Below, piece by piece: positions 1 through 9,658 of a stretch of 64,000 nucleotides of DNA. The position numbers and the translations under genes are program-made. A model generated the notes under the pieces. The model was not told where the DNA came from and made no database searches. It saw only the letters and a list, made by a program, of their open reading frames with translations. Positions within the stretch are counted from its first letter, which is position 1; each line of letters starts with the position of its first letter. This stretch comes from CANQBR01 sp964641395 (GTDB lineage: Bacteria; Bacillota; Negativicutes; Acidaminococcales; Acidaminococcaceae), in the NCBI GenBank assembly GCA_964641395.1, contig CAZXKQ010000003.1:1-64000 (forward strand), read 5' to 3'.

Positions 1-521
1 AGGGGTGCTAAAGGTGAAAGATGGTGCTATAATCGTCGTAATTAGTTTGGGGACGAACTTTACACCTAACTGCCTTTTCACGCCTGTTTGCTTGATCGCC
101 CCATAAGGCTTGGGCCTGCAGACCTTCTTTTTGGGGGGAGCCTTTTCAAAAAAACCGAGGCAAATATGGTTGGGGACTGTAGCGAATACTTTTTGGCAGG
201 AAGAAGAAAAAGTTTCTGCTAGGTACGGCACGACAGGTGGGCAGATGGTTAATTACCTGGAGACCAGTTAGGCAGCGAAGGGTGAAAAGAGTTGTTCTAG
301 ATTGAAGGGTGGGGGGCTTCAGTGCCTAGAATATAAGTTACCAGGATGTGTGCAGTTTATTTAGTGAATGAAAATCAAAGATGAGCAGTGGAACGAGCTA
401 GAAAGGCAGTATCTTTCTTTGTAAACTGTCACTAATATGGTGTGGAGAACTGTTATTTTTGCCAGCTTGACTGGAACAGCAGGGTGGCAGATAGCGAGTT
501 TTTAGGCATCAGGAGGCGAGA
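1..521. other. Left-edge region without a recognisable gene
   Basis: No open frame with a ribosome-binding site or recognisable protein is visible on either strand, and I see no tRNA or clear terminator. The composition matches the low-GC island that follows. A TTGACT hexamer at 467-472 lies upstream of the first GTPase gene but has no convincing -10 partner. A distal promoter and leader for the island could lie here. Confidence 0.5.
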
Positions 522-1820
522 ATGGACTGGGAGAGGTTGCAACTGCAGCAGTACTTGCAGATACACCCCTTTTTGCACAAGGGCGCTAAGTTGAGGCGGA
601 AATATGTCGGCATGATTGCCTACTTTGTCAGACCCCAAAACAGCGACGACTTGTGGGTTAGGCAATTATTTGAACTGTACGTTCACAAGCTTGCCGACTC
701 TGCTGTAGAAGTGGGCTCTGCAGAACTGAGGGTTTTTAATTGGTGGGAAAAGTTTAGATTCCCAGATTACCCCTATTACTTATTGACGGACTGCCTTTTC
801 ATTGCGGCCTTTGCTGATAAGGAAAGGGGCCAGGCCCTCTGCGCTGAAATCAGCGAGGTATTCGGGAAGTCTTATAGGGACAAGCTGGTCCTGCTCTATG
901 AGGCCTTTTATGCAGAAACTTATGAGGGCTTTGAGCGTATCTTTAAAAAGATGCAGGCTATTTACAGGGTTATATGGAATAATCGGCGTTTCTTGCAGCA
1001 ACCGTTGCGCAAGGTGTTGATTACCGCCAACATGAGTGCGGGCAAATCCACCCTGATTAATGCCCTGGCAGGTAAAAAGTTGAACAAGACCCAAAACGCC
1101 GCCTGCACAGCTAAAATTCATTACCTATACAATAAGGCTGGGGAAGACGGTTTCACCTATGAATTAGATGCTGCTCTAGAGTTGGACGCCTCCCTAGAAA
1201 CCCTGATGACAGATAACGAAGACAACCTGGGCACGGAAATCGTAGTGGGGACCAGGTTTAGATCATTGCAGGAGATAGATCGAAGGCTGTGCCTTATTGA
1301 CACGCCAGGAGTCAACTCCTCCATACATCAGGGCCACAGAGACATTGCACGGTCTGCGTTACAAAAGGAGGACTGCGGGCTCCTCCTGTATGTGTTCAAC
1401 GGTGAGAATATCGGCTCAGACGACGATGCTAAGCACCTGTGCTTTATCAAAGATAACTTTAAGGGGAAGATTGTTTTCTTGGTGAACCGCCTTGATAAGT
1501 ACCGGGCAGAGGAAGATTCTGTGCCAGAAACTTTGGCTGCCGTGAAGGAGGATTTGGCAGGGCTAGGCTTTGCCCAGCCAGAGGTTTATCCTCTTTCAGC
1601 CTATGCGGCCTATTTAGCCAAGCTGGCACTTTATAGAGAACCGTTAACTAAGGACGAGGAGGATGATAAGGGATTTTTTGAGCTGAAGCTGAAAGAAGAG
1701 GAATATTCCTTTGAAAGGTACTATCCGGTGCAGGTGGATACCGTTGGACGGACCGATCCTAGCGCCACTCTATTATTGCACTCAGGCCTCCTATCTTTAG
1801 AGCAGATACTGTATAGATGA
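522..1820 (+). CDS. Dynamin-like GTPase, short member of a pair
   Basis: A 432-residue dynamin-superfamily GTPase. The P-loop is at residues 170-177 (NMSAGKST), the switch threonine lies in ACT near 196, G3 is DTPG at 260-263 and G4 is NRLD at 322-325. About 165 residues of unrecognised sequence precede the GTPase domain. The protein ends soon after it, so it lacks the long helical stalk expected of a full-length bacterial dynamin. The start follows AGGAGGCGAGA. The next GTPase gene begins about 13 bases after the stop, so the two are probably co-transcribed. Bacterial dynamins often act as unequal pairs that bind and remodel membranes; that role here is inference. Codon use is more AT-rich than in the core genes. 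Confidence 0.85.
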   Translation: MDWERLQLQQYLQIHPFLHKGAKLRRKYVGMIAYFVRPQNSDDLWVRQLFELYVHKLADSAVEVGSAELRVFNWWEKFRFPDYPYYLLTDCLFIAAFADKERGQALCAEISEVFGKSYRDKLVLLYEAFYAETYEGFERIFKKMQAIYRVIWNNRRFLQQPLRKVLITANMSAGKSTLINALAGKKLNKTQNAACTAKIHYLYNKAGEDGFTYELDAALELDASLETLMTDNEDNLGTEIVVGTRFRSLQEIDRRLCLIDTPGVNSSIHQGHRDIARSALQKEDCGLLLYVFNGENIGSDDDAKHLCFIKDNFKGKIVFLVNRLDKYRAEEDSVPETLAAVKEDLAGLGFAQPEVYPLSAYAAYLAKLALYREPLTKDEEDDKGFFELKLKEEEYSFERYYPVQVDTVGRTDPSATLLLHSGLLSLEQILYR

Positions 1821-1833
1821 AAGGAAGATGACA

Positions 1834-4092
1834 ATGAGAAAGGTAGATATCGAGTACAATCCTTTTAAGCTGATTACTAGGATAACTGTTGATAACAAGC
1901 AATTGAAGCAGAATAGCAGGCTTCAGAAGTTTGTTGATAAGCGATTGCAAGAATGGGTTGATGAGCTGCCTGGGCTTTTATTTGACGAGTACAGGACGAG
2001 AGAGTTTGAGTTTACTTTTTTAGGTACGAACTTGGATTATGAGGATCTACAGTCTGTAGTAGAGGAAGCGAATAAACAAGGGTACAGAATCAGGGTGGCC
2101 CACATACCGGCTAAAGAGGTCAAGGATAGGGAGAAGGTTATTGCACGTATCTTTGCCGAGGTACAGCAGGGGCCCTTTGCTGAGTTAAGGGACCCTGCTG
2201 TCAAACATGCTTTTGAGCAAGCAAACAACAGTGAATTTGAGGTGGATGTCATAGCTACCATGAGTTCGGGCAAGTCTACCCTTATCAATGCCCTCCTTGG
2301 ACAAAAACTCATGCCGGCTAAACAGGCAGCCTGTACCGCTACGATTACGGAAGTCAAAGACAACGATGCCGATCACTTTGAGGCAACTGTCTTTGACAAG
2401 GCAGGCAAAGTGCTTAAAAAACAGACTAAGTTAACCTATGCTGAAATGAGAGAGCTGAACTCTGATCCAGAGGTGTCAAAAATACATGTAGAAGGGGATA
2501 TCCCCTTTCTTAAGGCGGAGGGCATGGCTCTTGTGCTGGTGGACACCCCCGGGCCGAATAGTTCGCGGAATCCGGAGCATAAGCAGGCTACCATCAGAAT
2601 GATTAAGGAATCATCTAAGCCCTTGGTGCTCTACGTTATGAATTGCTCCCAGCAGGGGACAAATGACGATAGCAATCTGCTAAATATGGTTGCAGAGAGT
2701 ATGAAGGTGGGGGGAAGGCAGTCTAGGGACAGGTTCATCTTCGTCGTCAACAAGGTGGATGAGCTTAAAGATGATGAGAATGAGACACCGGAGGAAACCC
2801 TTGAGAATGCCAAAGACTACCTTAAAAAATTTGGCGGTATAGAGGATGCCAACATTTACCTAGCCTCGGCTTTGACGGCGCTGGACATAAGGACTATTTT
2901 GGCCGACAGCGGTGATTATCCCAGCTATGTTGTTAACAATGCAAGAAGCAAGGTAGATAAATTTAATGAGGCTGAGCATATGCATCTTGAGAAACTCGCT
3001 CCCCTACCCGCTTCAATCAGACGACATATAGAGGACAGGCTGGCTGAGGCGATAAGGAAGGGGGATAAGAGGAAACAGGCTTTGATACATTCCGGTATTG
3101 TTCCCCTAGAAGAAGCGATTAAAGTCTATGTTCTGAAGTATGCCCGTACAGCCAAGATTAGGAATGTCGTAGATACTTTCCAACAAAGGTTAGAAAGCGC
3201 CCAATCCTTTGAACGGGTCAAAAAGGAGATAGCATCGAGAGAGAAGGATAGGGCGGTAGTGGGACAGAAAATAAATCTTATTATGAGTAAGATTCAGAGC
3301 GGGGAGGAAGCTAAGAAGTTTAATGCTAAAATTGATGCTATCAATTTCGACGAGGAAATAAAAGAGGGTAAAGAGAACATACTTAAAGAGGCTCAAAGCA
3401 TACTTACCGATTATTTCACCCTTTCAGTCCTTTTAAATACAACTGAAAGCGGGTTATTACCGGCAGAGGATGGTAAAAAGTTGATTTCTGACTTTAGTAA
3501 GTTAGCCAACTTTCTAGCTGCGAAGGTCAAAGTAGAACTGGAGAATTTGATCAAGATCAATGTGCAGAAGAGCGCTGAAGAGCTTTTGCGACAGTACAAA
3601 GAGAAACTGACGGGCCTCACTGAAGAAATCAAGGTGGGGGATATTAAGCTCGATCCCTTCCAGCTTATGCAGGGAGAGATTACCTACGATCCGCAAGATG
3701 CTATTGAGCATAGGCGAGAGATAAAGAATCCTTTTTACTATTTAGCCTTCCCATTGTTTTGCATCGACTATTTCTATAAAAAATTTACTGAGGATGTCGA
3801 GTACATGAACATGGAAATACTTTCTAATAGTTTGCTTGCTCCAGTTGAGGCTGTACTGAGGGAGCATTGTGATGCCGCAGAGATGTATGCGAAGAACCAG
3901 ACAGAGGGAATAAAAGAGCAGTTTAGGGAAAAATTTGCTGACCTGGATCGGCTTCTTGGGGTCAAGCTAGCAGAACTGCAAGACTGTTTGTCCGATGCAA
4001 AGAAAGCTGAAGATAAGCGCACTGAAGCGGAGAGGCGGCTAGAATGGTTGAAAGGCATCCAAAGGGAACTTGATGCTGTTCTAGAGATTTAG
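1834..4092 (+). CDS. Dynamin-like GTPase, long member of the pair
   Basis: A 752-residue dynamin-family protein from the ATG at 1834, chosen because AAGGAAG lies 6-8 bases upstream; an in-frame ATG at 1828 sits too close to it. An N-terminal domain of about 135 residues precedes the GTPase domain, which has P-loop TMSSGKST near residue 142, an ACTA switch, G3 DTPG near 237 and G4 NKVD near 306. A long charged helical region follows, consistent with a dynamin stalk. Within it, around residues 632-651, is an aromatic hydrophobic stretch rich in F, Y and L that could be a membrane-inserting paddle. The GTPase motifs resemble those of the preceding gene (SGKSTLINAL, ACTA, DTPGxNSS), suggesting old duplication and joint function. 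Its target is unknown. Confidence 0.87.
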   Translation: MRKVDIEYNPFKLITRITVDNKQLKQNSRLQKFVDKRLQEWVDELPGLLFDEYRTREFEFTFLGTNLDYEDLQSVVEEANKQGYRIRVAHIPAKEVKDREKVIARIFAEVQQGPFAELRDPAVKHAFEQANNSEFEVDVIATMSSGKSTLINALLGQKLMPAKQAACTATITEVKDNDADHFEATVFDKAGKVLKKQTKLTYAEMRELNSDPEVSKIHVEGDIPFLKAEGMALVLVDTPGPNSSRNPEHKQATIRMIKESSKPLVLYVMNCSQQGTNDDSNLLNMVAESMKVGGRQSRDRFIFVVNKVDELKDDENETPEETLENAKDYLKKFGGIEDANIYLASALTALDIRTILADSGDYPSYVVNNARSKVDKFNEAEHMHLEKLAPLPASIRRHIEDRLAEAIRKGDKRKQALIHSGIVPLEEAIKVYVLKYARTAKIRNVVDTFQQRLESAQSFERVKKEIASREKDRAVVGQKINLIMSKIQSGEEAKKFNAKIDAINFDEEIKEGKENILKEAQSILTDYFTLSVLLNTTESGLLPAEDGKKLISDFSKLANFLAAKVKVELENLIKINVQKSAEELLRQYKEKLTGLTEEIKVGDIKLDPFQLMQGEITYDPQDAIEHRREIKNPFYYLAFPLFCIDYFYKKFTEDVEYMNMEILSNSLLAPVEAVLREHCDAAEMYAKNQTEGIKEQFREKFADLDRLLGVKLAELQDCLSDAKKAEDKRTEAERRLEWLKGIQRELDAVLEI

Positions 4093-4159
4093 ACGGAGCC
4101 ACAAGGTTGCTTCCCAGATGCTTTCTTGGATTGGAGCGCGCCGCAACGAAGGGGGGGTT

Positions 4160-4612
4160 ATGATGTCCTTTGACACAAAATTTAAAGAGGCGGTAGGTCA
4201 AAAGGATACACTCCAAGTCAGAATTATGCTGAAAAACTGTCTGCTGCTGGCCTCCGAGAAAGATTTTAATGAGATGCTTTCTTATGCCCAAAGGGAGCTG
4301 CCGACCCTGGTGGATGTCCACGATGGGGAAGAACCTAAGCCAAGAAAGGAATGGAACAGAGCCTATCTGGACCAACAGATGGTAAGGTTAGTAAGTAATT
4401 TCTCTCGGGAACGCATACACCTTTTACAGGAAATGGTGACGAAGTTATATGGGGAGAGACCGCCACGGAATGGTGGCCCTAGTACAGGCAAAGGAGGACG
4501 CCTAAAACGAGCTCTTAAACGAGCTGCTGAGAAAGTTGCTGAGACAGGAAAGAAAGTGTTAAATGTGTATAAGGATACGAAAGAAAGCATTCGTCGGAAT
4601 TTTGATGGCTAG
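4160..4612 (+). CDS. Small unknown protein, paralogue A, basic amphipathic tail
   Basis: A 150-residue protein I do not recognise. The start at 4160 follows a purine-rich AAGGGGGGG; an upstream in-frame ATG at 4118 has no such site. Residues 1-100 are closely similar to the N-terminal part of the next gene, sharing FKEAV, MLKN, HDGE, YLDQQ and RLVSNFS. The last 40 residues are rich in Lys, Arg and Ala and could form a basic amphipathic helix that binds acidic membrane or nucleic acid. It lies between the dynamin pair and the HerA-like ATPase, which suggests an adaptor role. That role is inference from position only. Confidence 0.75.
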   Translation: MMSFDTKFKEAVGQKDTLQVRIMLKNCLLLASEKDFNEMLSYAQRELPTLVDVHDGEEPKPRKEWNRAYLDQQMVRLVSNFSRERIHLLQEMVTKLYGERPPRNGGPSTGKGGRLKRALKRAAEKVAETGKKVLNVYKDTKESIRRNFDG

Positions 4613-4734
4613 TTTAAGCAAAGGAGAGCATGAGGTATAGTGGCTAAATCTACAGGCAAAGGCCCCATTGTCTAGCACTGGGTTGGGATGAGTGGCAAAA
4701 GAGAGGCTCTGTGGTCGTAACAAAGGAGGGTTTG

Positions 4735-5190
4735 ATGGTGACTTTAGACAAAAAATTTAAAGAGGCTGTAGAGAGAAAGGATACTATCCTAGTTAGGGTT
4801 ATGTTGAAAAACAGTCTGTTGCTGTCGTCTTCAGAGGAAGATTTTGACGATATGCTAAATTATGCGAAAGAGAAGTTGCCGGACTTGATGGATGCCCACG
4901 ATGGGGAACGCCTTAAGGCTGAGGAGGAAGAGTGGACTAGGGACTACCTGGACCAACAGTTGGTAAGGTTAGTTAGTAATTTCTCTCAGGAGCGCATAGG
5001 CCTTTTGCAGAAAATGGTGAGGAAATTATACCCCAGGGAGGGGGAAAAGCTGAACACAAGAGCGGCCGAGGTAGCAAAGATACCCAGCCGCCTCCAGTAC
5101 ACCGGCCAAAGAAACAGGAAGCTTATCGGCGGCTGCATCATTGCCGTGCTCGCAATAGCGGCCGTGGCCTATCTGCTCAGCCGCCATTAA
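4735..5190 (+). CDS. Small unknown protein, paralogue B, C-terminal membrane anchor
   Basis: A 151-residue paralogue of the preceding gene. The start at 4735 is preceded by AAAGGAGGG; the GTG at 4711 in the same frame is less likely. The conserved domain (FKEAVERKDT, MLKNSLLL, YLDQQLVRLVSNFS) occupies the first 105 residues. A variable linker follows, then one hydrophobic segment of about 20 residues (GGCIIAVLAIAAVAYLL) and a very short SRH end. This is the arrangement of a tail-anchored membrane protein with the conserved domain in the cytoplasm. The paired tails (basic helix in A, membrane anchor in B) suggest two ways of placing the same domain near a membrane. Confidence 0.77.
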   Translation: MVTLDKKFKEAVERKDTILVRVMLKNSLLLSSSEEDFDDMLNYAKEKLPDLMDAHDGERLKAEEEEWTRDYLDQQLVRLVSNFSQERIGLLQKMVRKLYPREGEKLNTRAAEVAKIPSRLQYTGQRNRKLIGGCIIAVLAIAAVAYLLSRH

Positions 5191-5293
5191 AGCGGGGTCG
5201 GCTGTTTTTAGGGAAAGGTCGTATTATCGAAAAACTTACAGCTTAACTGCCCAGATTGTTGGCGGGCTGTAACGCATGAGGAGGTTTAGGTCT

Positions 5294-8200
5294 ATGGCAC
5301 AGGAACTTGACAGAGCGAAGGGGGGCCTACCCGTACCGCAATTCGACTCTCTTGTCGCAAGTTATCAGGACGCCTTTCAGGTAGTAGATGACGTTATCTT
5401 GAAAAATTACATTACACTTTTGTCTGACATGGAAGTCGTCCCTCTCGACAAGGACGTTTTGGCTGAAAATGTCCGTGAGGGCGTTTTGTTTTTCAAAATC
5501 ACAGAGTTGGTGTACGAGAAGGATGAATTTGCAATTTATAAATTTGCCAGTGTTTTTAATAGTCTGCCAGCCTCTAATGCCACCATCTTTGTCATAGTGG
5601 ACAGCAATGGCGAGAAGACAGATTTTTATTTAGGGGTGAGAGCCCTCGATTCCAAGAGGACGATTAGCTCCCTTAGTGATACGCTGGAAAATGCTGTACG
5701 TGGCCAATTCCCAGGAACTAAGACGCAAGAATACACTGTTGAGGAGATAGAGGAAACTCTGGCTAGGATCAAGGGTTACAGTATTGCAGCTGTATCCTGT
5801 GTGGCCAATAACAAAGAAGAAGATTTGAACAATAACCAAAACTTCGTGCAGGGCTTGGAGAAATTGGTCCTTTCCTTACAAGGGCAGAAGTACACTGGCA
5901 TTATCATAGCGAATGCTGCTAGCTCCCAGCAACTGAAAGAGTTACGGCGAGTCTATGAAGGGTTATACACCCAGTTGTCTCCCCTTGCTACCAGGCAGTT
6001 TAACTATGGGCAAAATACCTCAACAGCGAAGACGGAAAATGTGAGCGATGCAGTCAGCAATACAAGAGCTACGACAGTAAGCAAGACAACAACTAGGACA
6101 GAGACCATTACCCATAGCTCATCTACCTCCCATAGCACTTCGCGGGAAAATACGACAGCTAAAGTAATCAAGTGCGTGGGTGCGGCAGCTTCCTTCCTTG
6201 GTGCGGCATTGGCTACTGGTGGTACTAGTCTGCTCGTGTATGGCGGAGTGGCTGGGGGCTTAGGCCTGCTAGGAAGCGCCGCTTCTGGAATGGAAAGTGA
6301 TTCAAAATCTGTAAGCGAGTCTAAAGCTACCGGCAGCTCCCAAGGAAGGACTGTAGGCAAAACGACGTCCAAGGGCGAGACACACACCCTCTCTTCTGGT
6401 AGTAGCATTAGCGAGGGACAGACACAGAGTCTAACCCTCACGGCTCACGACAAGTCTGTCGAGGCCTTGCTGGCTAGGATTAATAAGCAACTGCAGCGGC
6501 TGGATGAGGGTGAAAGCCTGGGTATGTATGAGTGCGCAGCCTACTTCCTTTCCGAGGATCCGCCTACTGCAGAAATGGCTGCCACCTCCTACAAGGCTAT
6601 AATGGTGGGAGAGCACTCTGGGGTGGAAGGAGCCGCTGTTAACTCCTGGAGTCGTTATGTAGAAGACCGTTTTGAAAGAGAAAAGGCTTCCTTAGTAGAA
6701 CAGTATGTGAAAAATTTTATGCACCCTGTGTTCAAATATCATAGTTTGATGGGGGACATAGAGGTGTCCCCAAGCTCTATGGTGACTGGCAATGAGTTGG
6801 CCCTCCATATGGGCCTGCCGAGAAAGTCGGTGTGCGGCTTGCCCGTCATCGAGCACTCTGTTTTTGGCAAAGAAGTGGTGCGCTACGGGCAGGGGAAAAG
6901 CAAGGCAGGCATCAAACTGGGCAGGGTGTTTAATATGGGGAATGAGGCTCCTACCAGGGTTCTGCTGGATAAGGGCAGTTTGTCAATGCACACCTTTGTT
7001 ACAGGGGCGACAGGCTCAGGCAAGAGCAATACGGTATATGAATTAATCCGCCAAGTTTCTGACGCTGGTGGGCATTTCTTGGTTATTGAACCGGCTAAGG
7101 GGGAGTACAAGCACGTGTTTGGCAACCGTCCAGATGTGCATGTATACGGCACCAATCCTCAGTATGCTGATCTTCTGAAGATCAATCCTTTTAAGTTCCC
7201 CTCAGGGATCCATGTCCTAGAACACGTAGACAGGCTGATAGAGATTTTTAATGTCTGCTGGCCCATGTACGCCGCCATGCCGGCAGTGTTGAAGGAAGCC
7301 CTTTTGCAGGCCTATGAGGCCTGTGGCTGGAACCTCTCCACATCTAAAAATGCATACAGCGAAAACCTGTTTCCTTCCTTTGCCGATCTGCAGCTTGAGC
7401 TAGTGGACGTAATCAATAGCTCTGCCTACTCTCAGGAGGTGAAGAGTAATTACACGGGCTCCCTAGTTACCCGGGTGAAGTCCTTAACCAATGGTTTGAA
7501 CGGAGAGCTTTTCACTGCTAGGGAGATAGATAACGGTACTTTGTTTGACGAGAATGCGATAGTTGATTTAAGCAGGGTGGGCTCTTCAGAAACAAAGGCG
7601 TTGATTATGGGCATCCTTGTTATGAAGTTGGGCGAACACCGCATGTCCACGGCGGAAGACATCAATATGCCCTTTAAGCACTTGACAGTGCTAGAAGAAG
7701 CCCATCATATTTTAAGGAAGACTAGCACAGAGCAGAGCTTGGAAGGTGCCAATGTGGCAGGGAAGTCTGTGGAGATGCTGGCCAATGCCATTGCAGAGAT
7801 GCGGACCTACGGGGAAGGTTTCGTTATCGTTGATCAGTCACCTAGTGCAGTTGATGTGGCAACCATTAGGAATACCAATACCAAGATCATTATGCGGCTA
7901 CCAGATGAAGGCGATAGGCGGTTAGCAGGCAAAGCAGCCTGCCTTAAAGATGAGCAATTAGACGAAATTGCCAAGTTGCCCAGAGGTGTTGCGGTCGTGT
8001 ATCAAAACGACTGGGTTGAGCCCTTGCTTTGTAGCATCCAAAAGTTTCAAGGCGAGGAAGGCAGGTATCAGTATCGTCCAGTAGTCCATTTGAATCTTGC
8101 CACAGGTATGGTAAGGAAAAAATTGCTACAATTCCTCTTGCAAAACAGGGTGAAGGAGCCAGTAGATGTGAATATAGATGACATCTATACCCTTCTAGAG

Positions 8201-8557
8201 CAGGCCGAACTAGCGACCCGTAACAAGTTAGGCCTTTGGCAAGTCTTGCAAGAATACAGATTGCATAAGGATTTGTGGCTCTGGAAGGAGGATAACTTTG
8301 CTAAACTGTCAGAGCTAGTCAGGGAACTCCTGGAAGGCGGTCTTTGGCTTAGGCCTATCGTGGGCTCGACTAGAGGTCTTGATGAATTGACGGCTACAGT
8401 TTTTGAGCACATTGAAGATTTAGCGCCAGGGCTCGAAGGTGAATATGTCCTTGCAGCGGCCCAATGCCTGCTCAAGGCGGAAGCAGAGGCTGAAGATGGC
8501 TATGACGAGCTTTATGCCGCCTGGGTCACCCGCCTGCGTGAGAAAAAAATTATGTAG
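5294..8557 (+). CDS. Large HerA/FtsK-type ATPase with glycine-rich insert
   Basis: About 1087 residues from the ATG at 5294, which has GAGGAGG nine bases upstream; an ATG at 5276 is in frame. The C-terminal half is a HerA/VirB4-like (DUF87-type) P-loop ATPase. Walker A GATGSGKS is near residue 571, an EPAKGEYK segment follows, Walker B VLEEAHH is near 797, and VDQSPS and IIMRLPDEGDRR lie after it. The N-terminal 235 residues are unrecognised. Between them, two Ser/Thr-rich stretches (about 6006-6180 and 6295-6440) flank a Gly/Ala-rich hydrophobic segment (about 6166-6295) that could enter a membrane. Relatives pump DNA or protein through rings, or work in defence with a nuclease. The gene lies between the dynamin/adaptor genes and a nuclease toxin, so it could be the motor of the island. 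Confidence 0.82.
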   Translation: MAQELDRAKGGLPVPQFDSLVASYQDAFQVVDDVILKNYITLLSDMEVVPLDKDVLAENVREGVLFFKITELVYEKDEFAIYKFASVFNSLPASNATIFVIVDSNGEKTDFYLGVRALDSKRTISSLSDTLENAVRGQFPGTKTQEYTVEEIEETLARIKGYSIAAVSCVANNKEEDLNNNQNFVQGLEKLVLSLQGQKYTGIIIANAASSQQLKELRRVYEGLYTQLSPLATRQFNYGQNTSTAKTENVSDAVSNTRATTVSKTTTRTETITHSSSTSHSTSRENTTAKVIKCVGAAASFLGAALATGGTSLLVYGGVAGGLGLLGSAASGMESDSKSVSESKATGSSQGRTVGKTTSKGETHTLSSGSSISEGQTQSLTLTAHDKSVEALLARINKQLQRLDEGESLGMYECAAYFLSEDPPTAEMAATSYKAIMVGEHSGVEGAAVNSWSRYVEDRFEREKASLVEQYVKNFMHPVFKYHSLMGDIEVSPSSMVTGNELALHMGLPRKSVCGLPVIEHSVFGKEVVRYGQGKSKAGIKLGRVFNMGNEAPTRVLLDKGSLSMHTFVTGATGSGKSNTVYELIRQVSDAGGHFLVIEPAKGEYKHVFGNRPDVHVYGTNPQYADLLKINPFKFPSGIHVLEHVDRLIEIFNVCWPMYAAMPAVLKEALLQAYEACGWNLSTSKNAYSENLFPSFADLQLELVDVINSSAYSQEVKSNYTGSLVTRVKSLTNGLNGELFTAREIDNGTLFDENAIVDLSRVGSSETKALIMGILVMKLGEHRMSTAEDINMPFKHLTVLEEAHHILRKTSTEQSLEGANVAGKSVEMLANAIAEMRTYGEGFVIVDQSPSAVDVATIRNTNTKIIMRLPDEGDRRLAGKAACLKDEQLDEIAKLPRGVAVVYQNDWVEPLLCSIQKFQGEEGRYQYRPVVHLNLATGMVRKKLLQFLLQNRVKEPVDVNIDDIYTLLEQAELATRNKLGLWQVLQEYRLHKDLWLWKEDNFAKLSELVRELLEGGLWLRPIVGSTRGLDELTATVFEHIEDLAPGLEGEYVLAAAQCLLKAEAEAEDGYDELYAAWVTRLREKKIM

Positions 8558-8641
8558 TGGTGATGACGGAAAAGGAATGGCGTAACCTGCCGTTTGGTTG
8601 CGCCATTAGGCAACAAAATGCTTGTAAGGGAGGAATGTTCT

Positions 8642-9553
8642 GTGGTTAATATCGCCATGGGGGAGCTTGTTGCTAAAAATATGGAGAACCAGCTTTTGGA
8701 GCAAGCTCGTTATATGGAAAAAATAAAGGACGTCAAAGAGCTTGATAAACCAATAGCTAAGGAAATTTCCGCAGAATGGGTAGTTAAGAGAGCGAGAGCA
8801 AGTGGTGAGTTGCCCAAGAAGTTGGAGCCTGGCACTACCTATGAGATTGGTGGCAATTTTTACGAGACCGACGATGACGGGCAAATTTATAAAACAAATG
8901 GGAAATTAAACCCCAATATACTATACAGAATTAGAGAATTTAACTATAAAACTGATCAACTGGGGAGGCCTGTCTCCTGGGAAGGCAAGCCTGCTTACAC
9001 TCCGGATGCAGGAAGAGATGTGAAAGCACAGAGTGAGGCAGGTGGGAAAGATCGGCAACCAGGAGATGATGGCGGGCACCTGGTGGCCAGGCAGCTGGGC
9101 GGTTCTCCGGGAAACGAAAATATTGTTCCTATGCGAGACACGGTGAATAGAGGTGACTATGAAGGGGCTGAAAATGAAATAGCTGTAGCGGCAAAAAATG
9201 GGAAGACTGTGTGGGATAGCGGGGTTATAATATACAAGGGAACTTCCTTGCGCCCTTCCAGCATTGAGCGAACCTATGAGATCGACGGCAGCAAGAAAGA
9301 ACTTGTGATAGATAATCAAAAAGGTTCGCAAGAGCTATTAGCGAAGGTTAGAGGGGAAATGCCTAGGACTGATTCCGACTACCTAGAGCAAAGGATAAAA
9401 GATATGGAAAAGGATAATTTGCAGGTTTCTGTAACTTCCGTGCTGAAGGCTTACGACAAGAATGGGGTGCTAAGATCCATCTCTGTCAGGTTTAGAGACG
9501 AGAGCAATGGTGAAAAATATAGTGTAGACTTCAATGTTGGGAGCAGGGCATGA
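8642..9553 (+). CDS. DNA/RNA non-specific nuclease toxin
   Basis: A 303-residue protein from the GTG at 8642, which follows AAGGGAGGA; an ATG at 8657 is an alternative. The central GDDGGHLVARQLGGS motif with His146, followed by NENIVPM, matches the DNA/RNA non-specific endonuclease fold (Endonuclease_NS_2) common at the ends of bacterial polymorphic toxins. A YEIGG/YETDDDGQIYKT and LGRPVSWEGK lead-in is also typical of those toxins. The N-terminus shows no signal peptide, LXG, PAAR or other known delivery domain, so export may depend on neighbours. It lies 84 bp after the HerA-like gene and is followed by a probable immunity gene. The function call is firm; the delivery route is open. Confidence 0.85.
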   Translation: MVNIAMGELVAKNMENQLLEQARYMEKIKDVKELDKPIAKEISAEWVVKRARASGELPKKLEPGTTYEIGGNFYETDDDGQIYKTNGKLNPNILYRIREFNYKTDQLGRPVSWEGKPAYTPDAGRDVKAQSEAGGKDRQPGDDGGHLVARQLGGSPGNENIVPMRDTVNRGDYEGAENEIAVAAKNGKTVWDSGVIIYKGTSLRPSSIERTYEIDGSKKELVIDNQKGSQELLAKVRGEMPRTDSDYLEQRIKDMEKDNLQVSVTSVLKAYDKNGVLRSISVRFRDESNGEKYSVDFNVGSRA

Positions 9554-9658
9554 ATAACTGGCACTCCTGCGATACACGATGTATAGGGCGAAAGACGGGC
9601 TGTTTTTAACCGTCGGGGCCCTTTGTTTGAACGCATACACACTTGGAGGAGATTGGTC

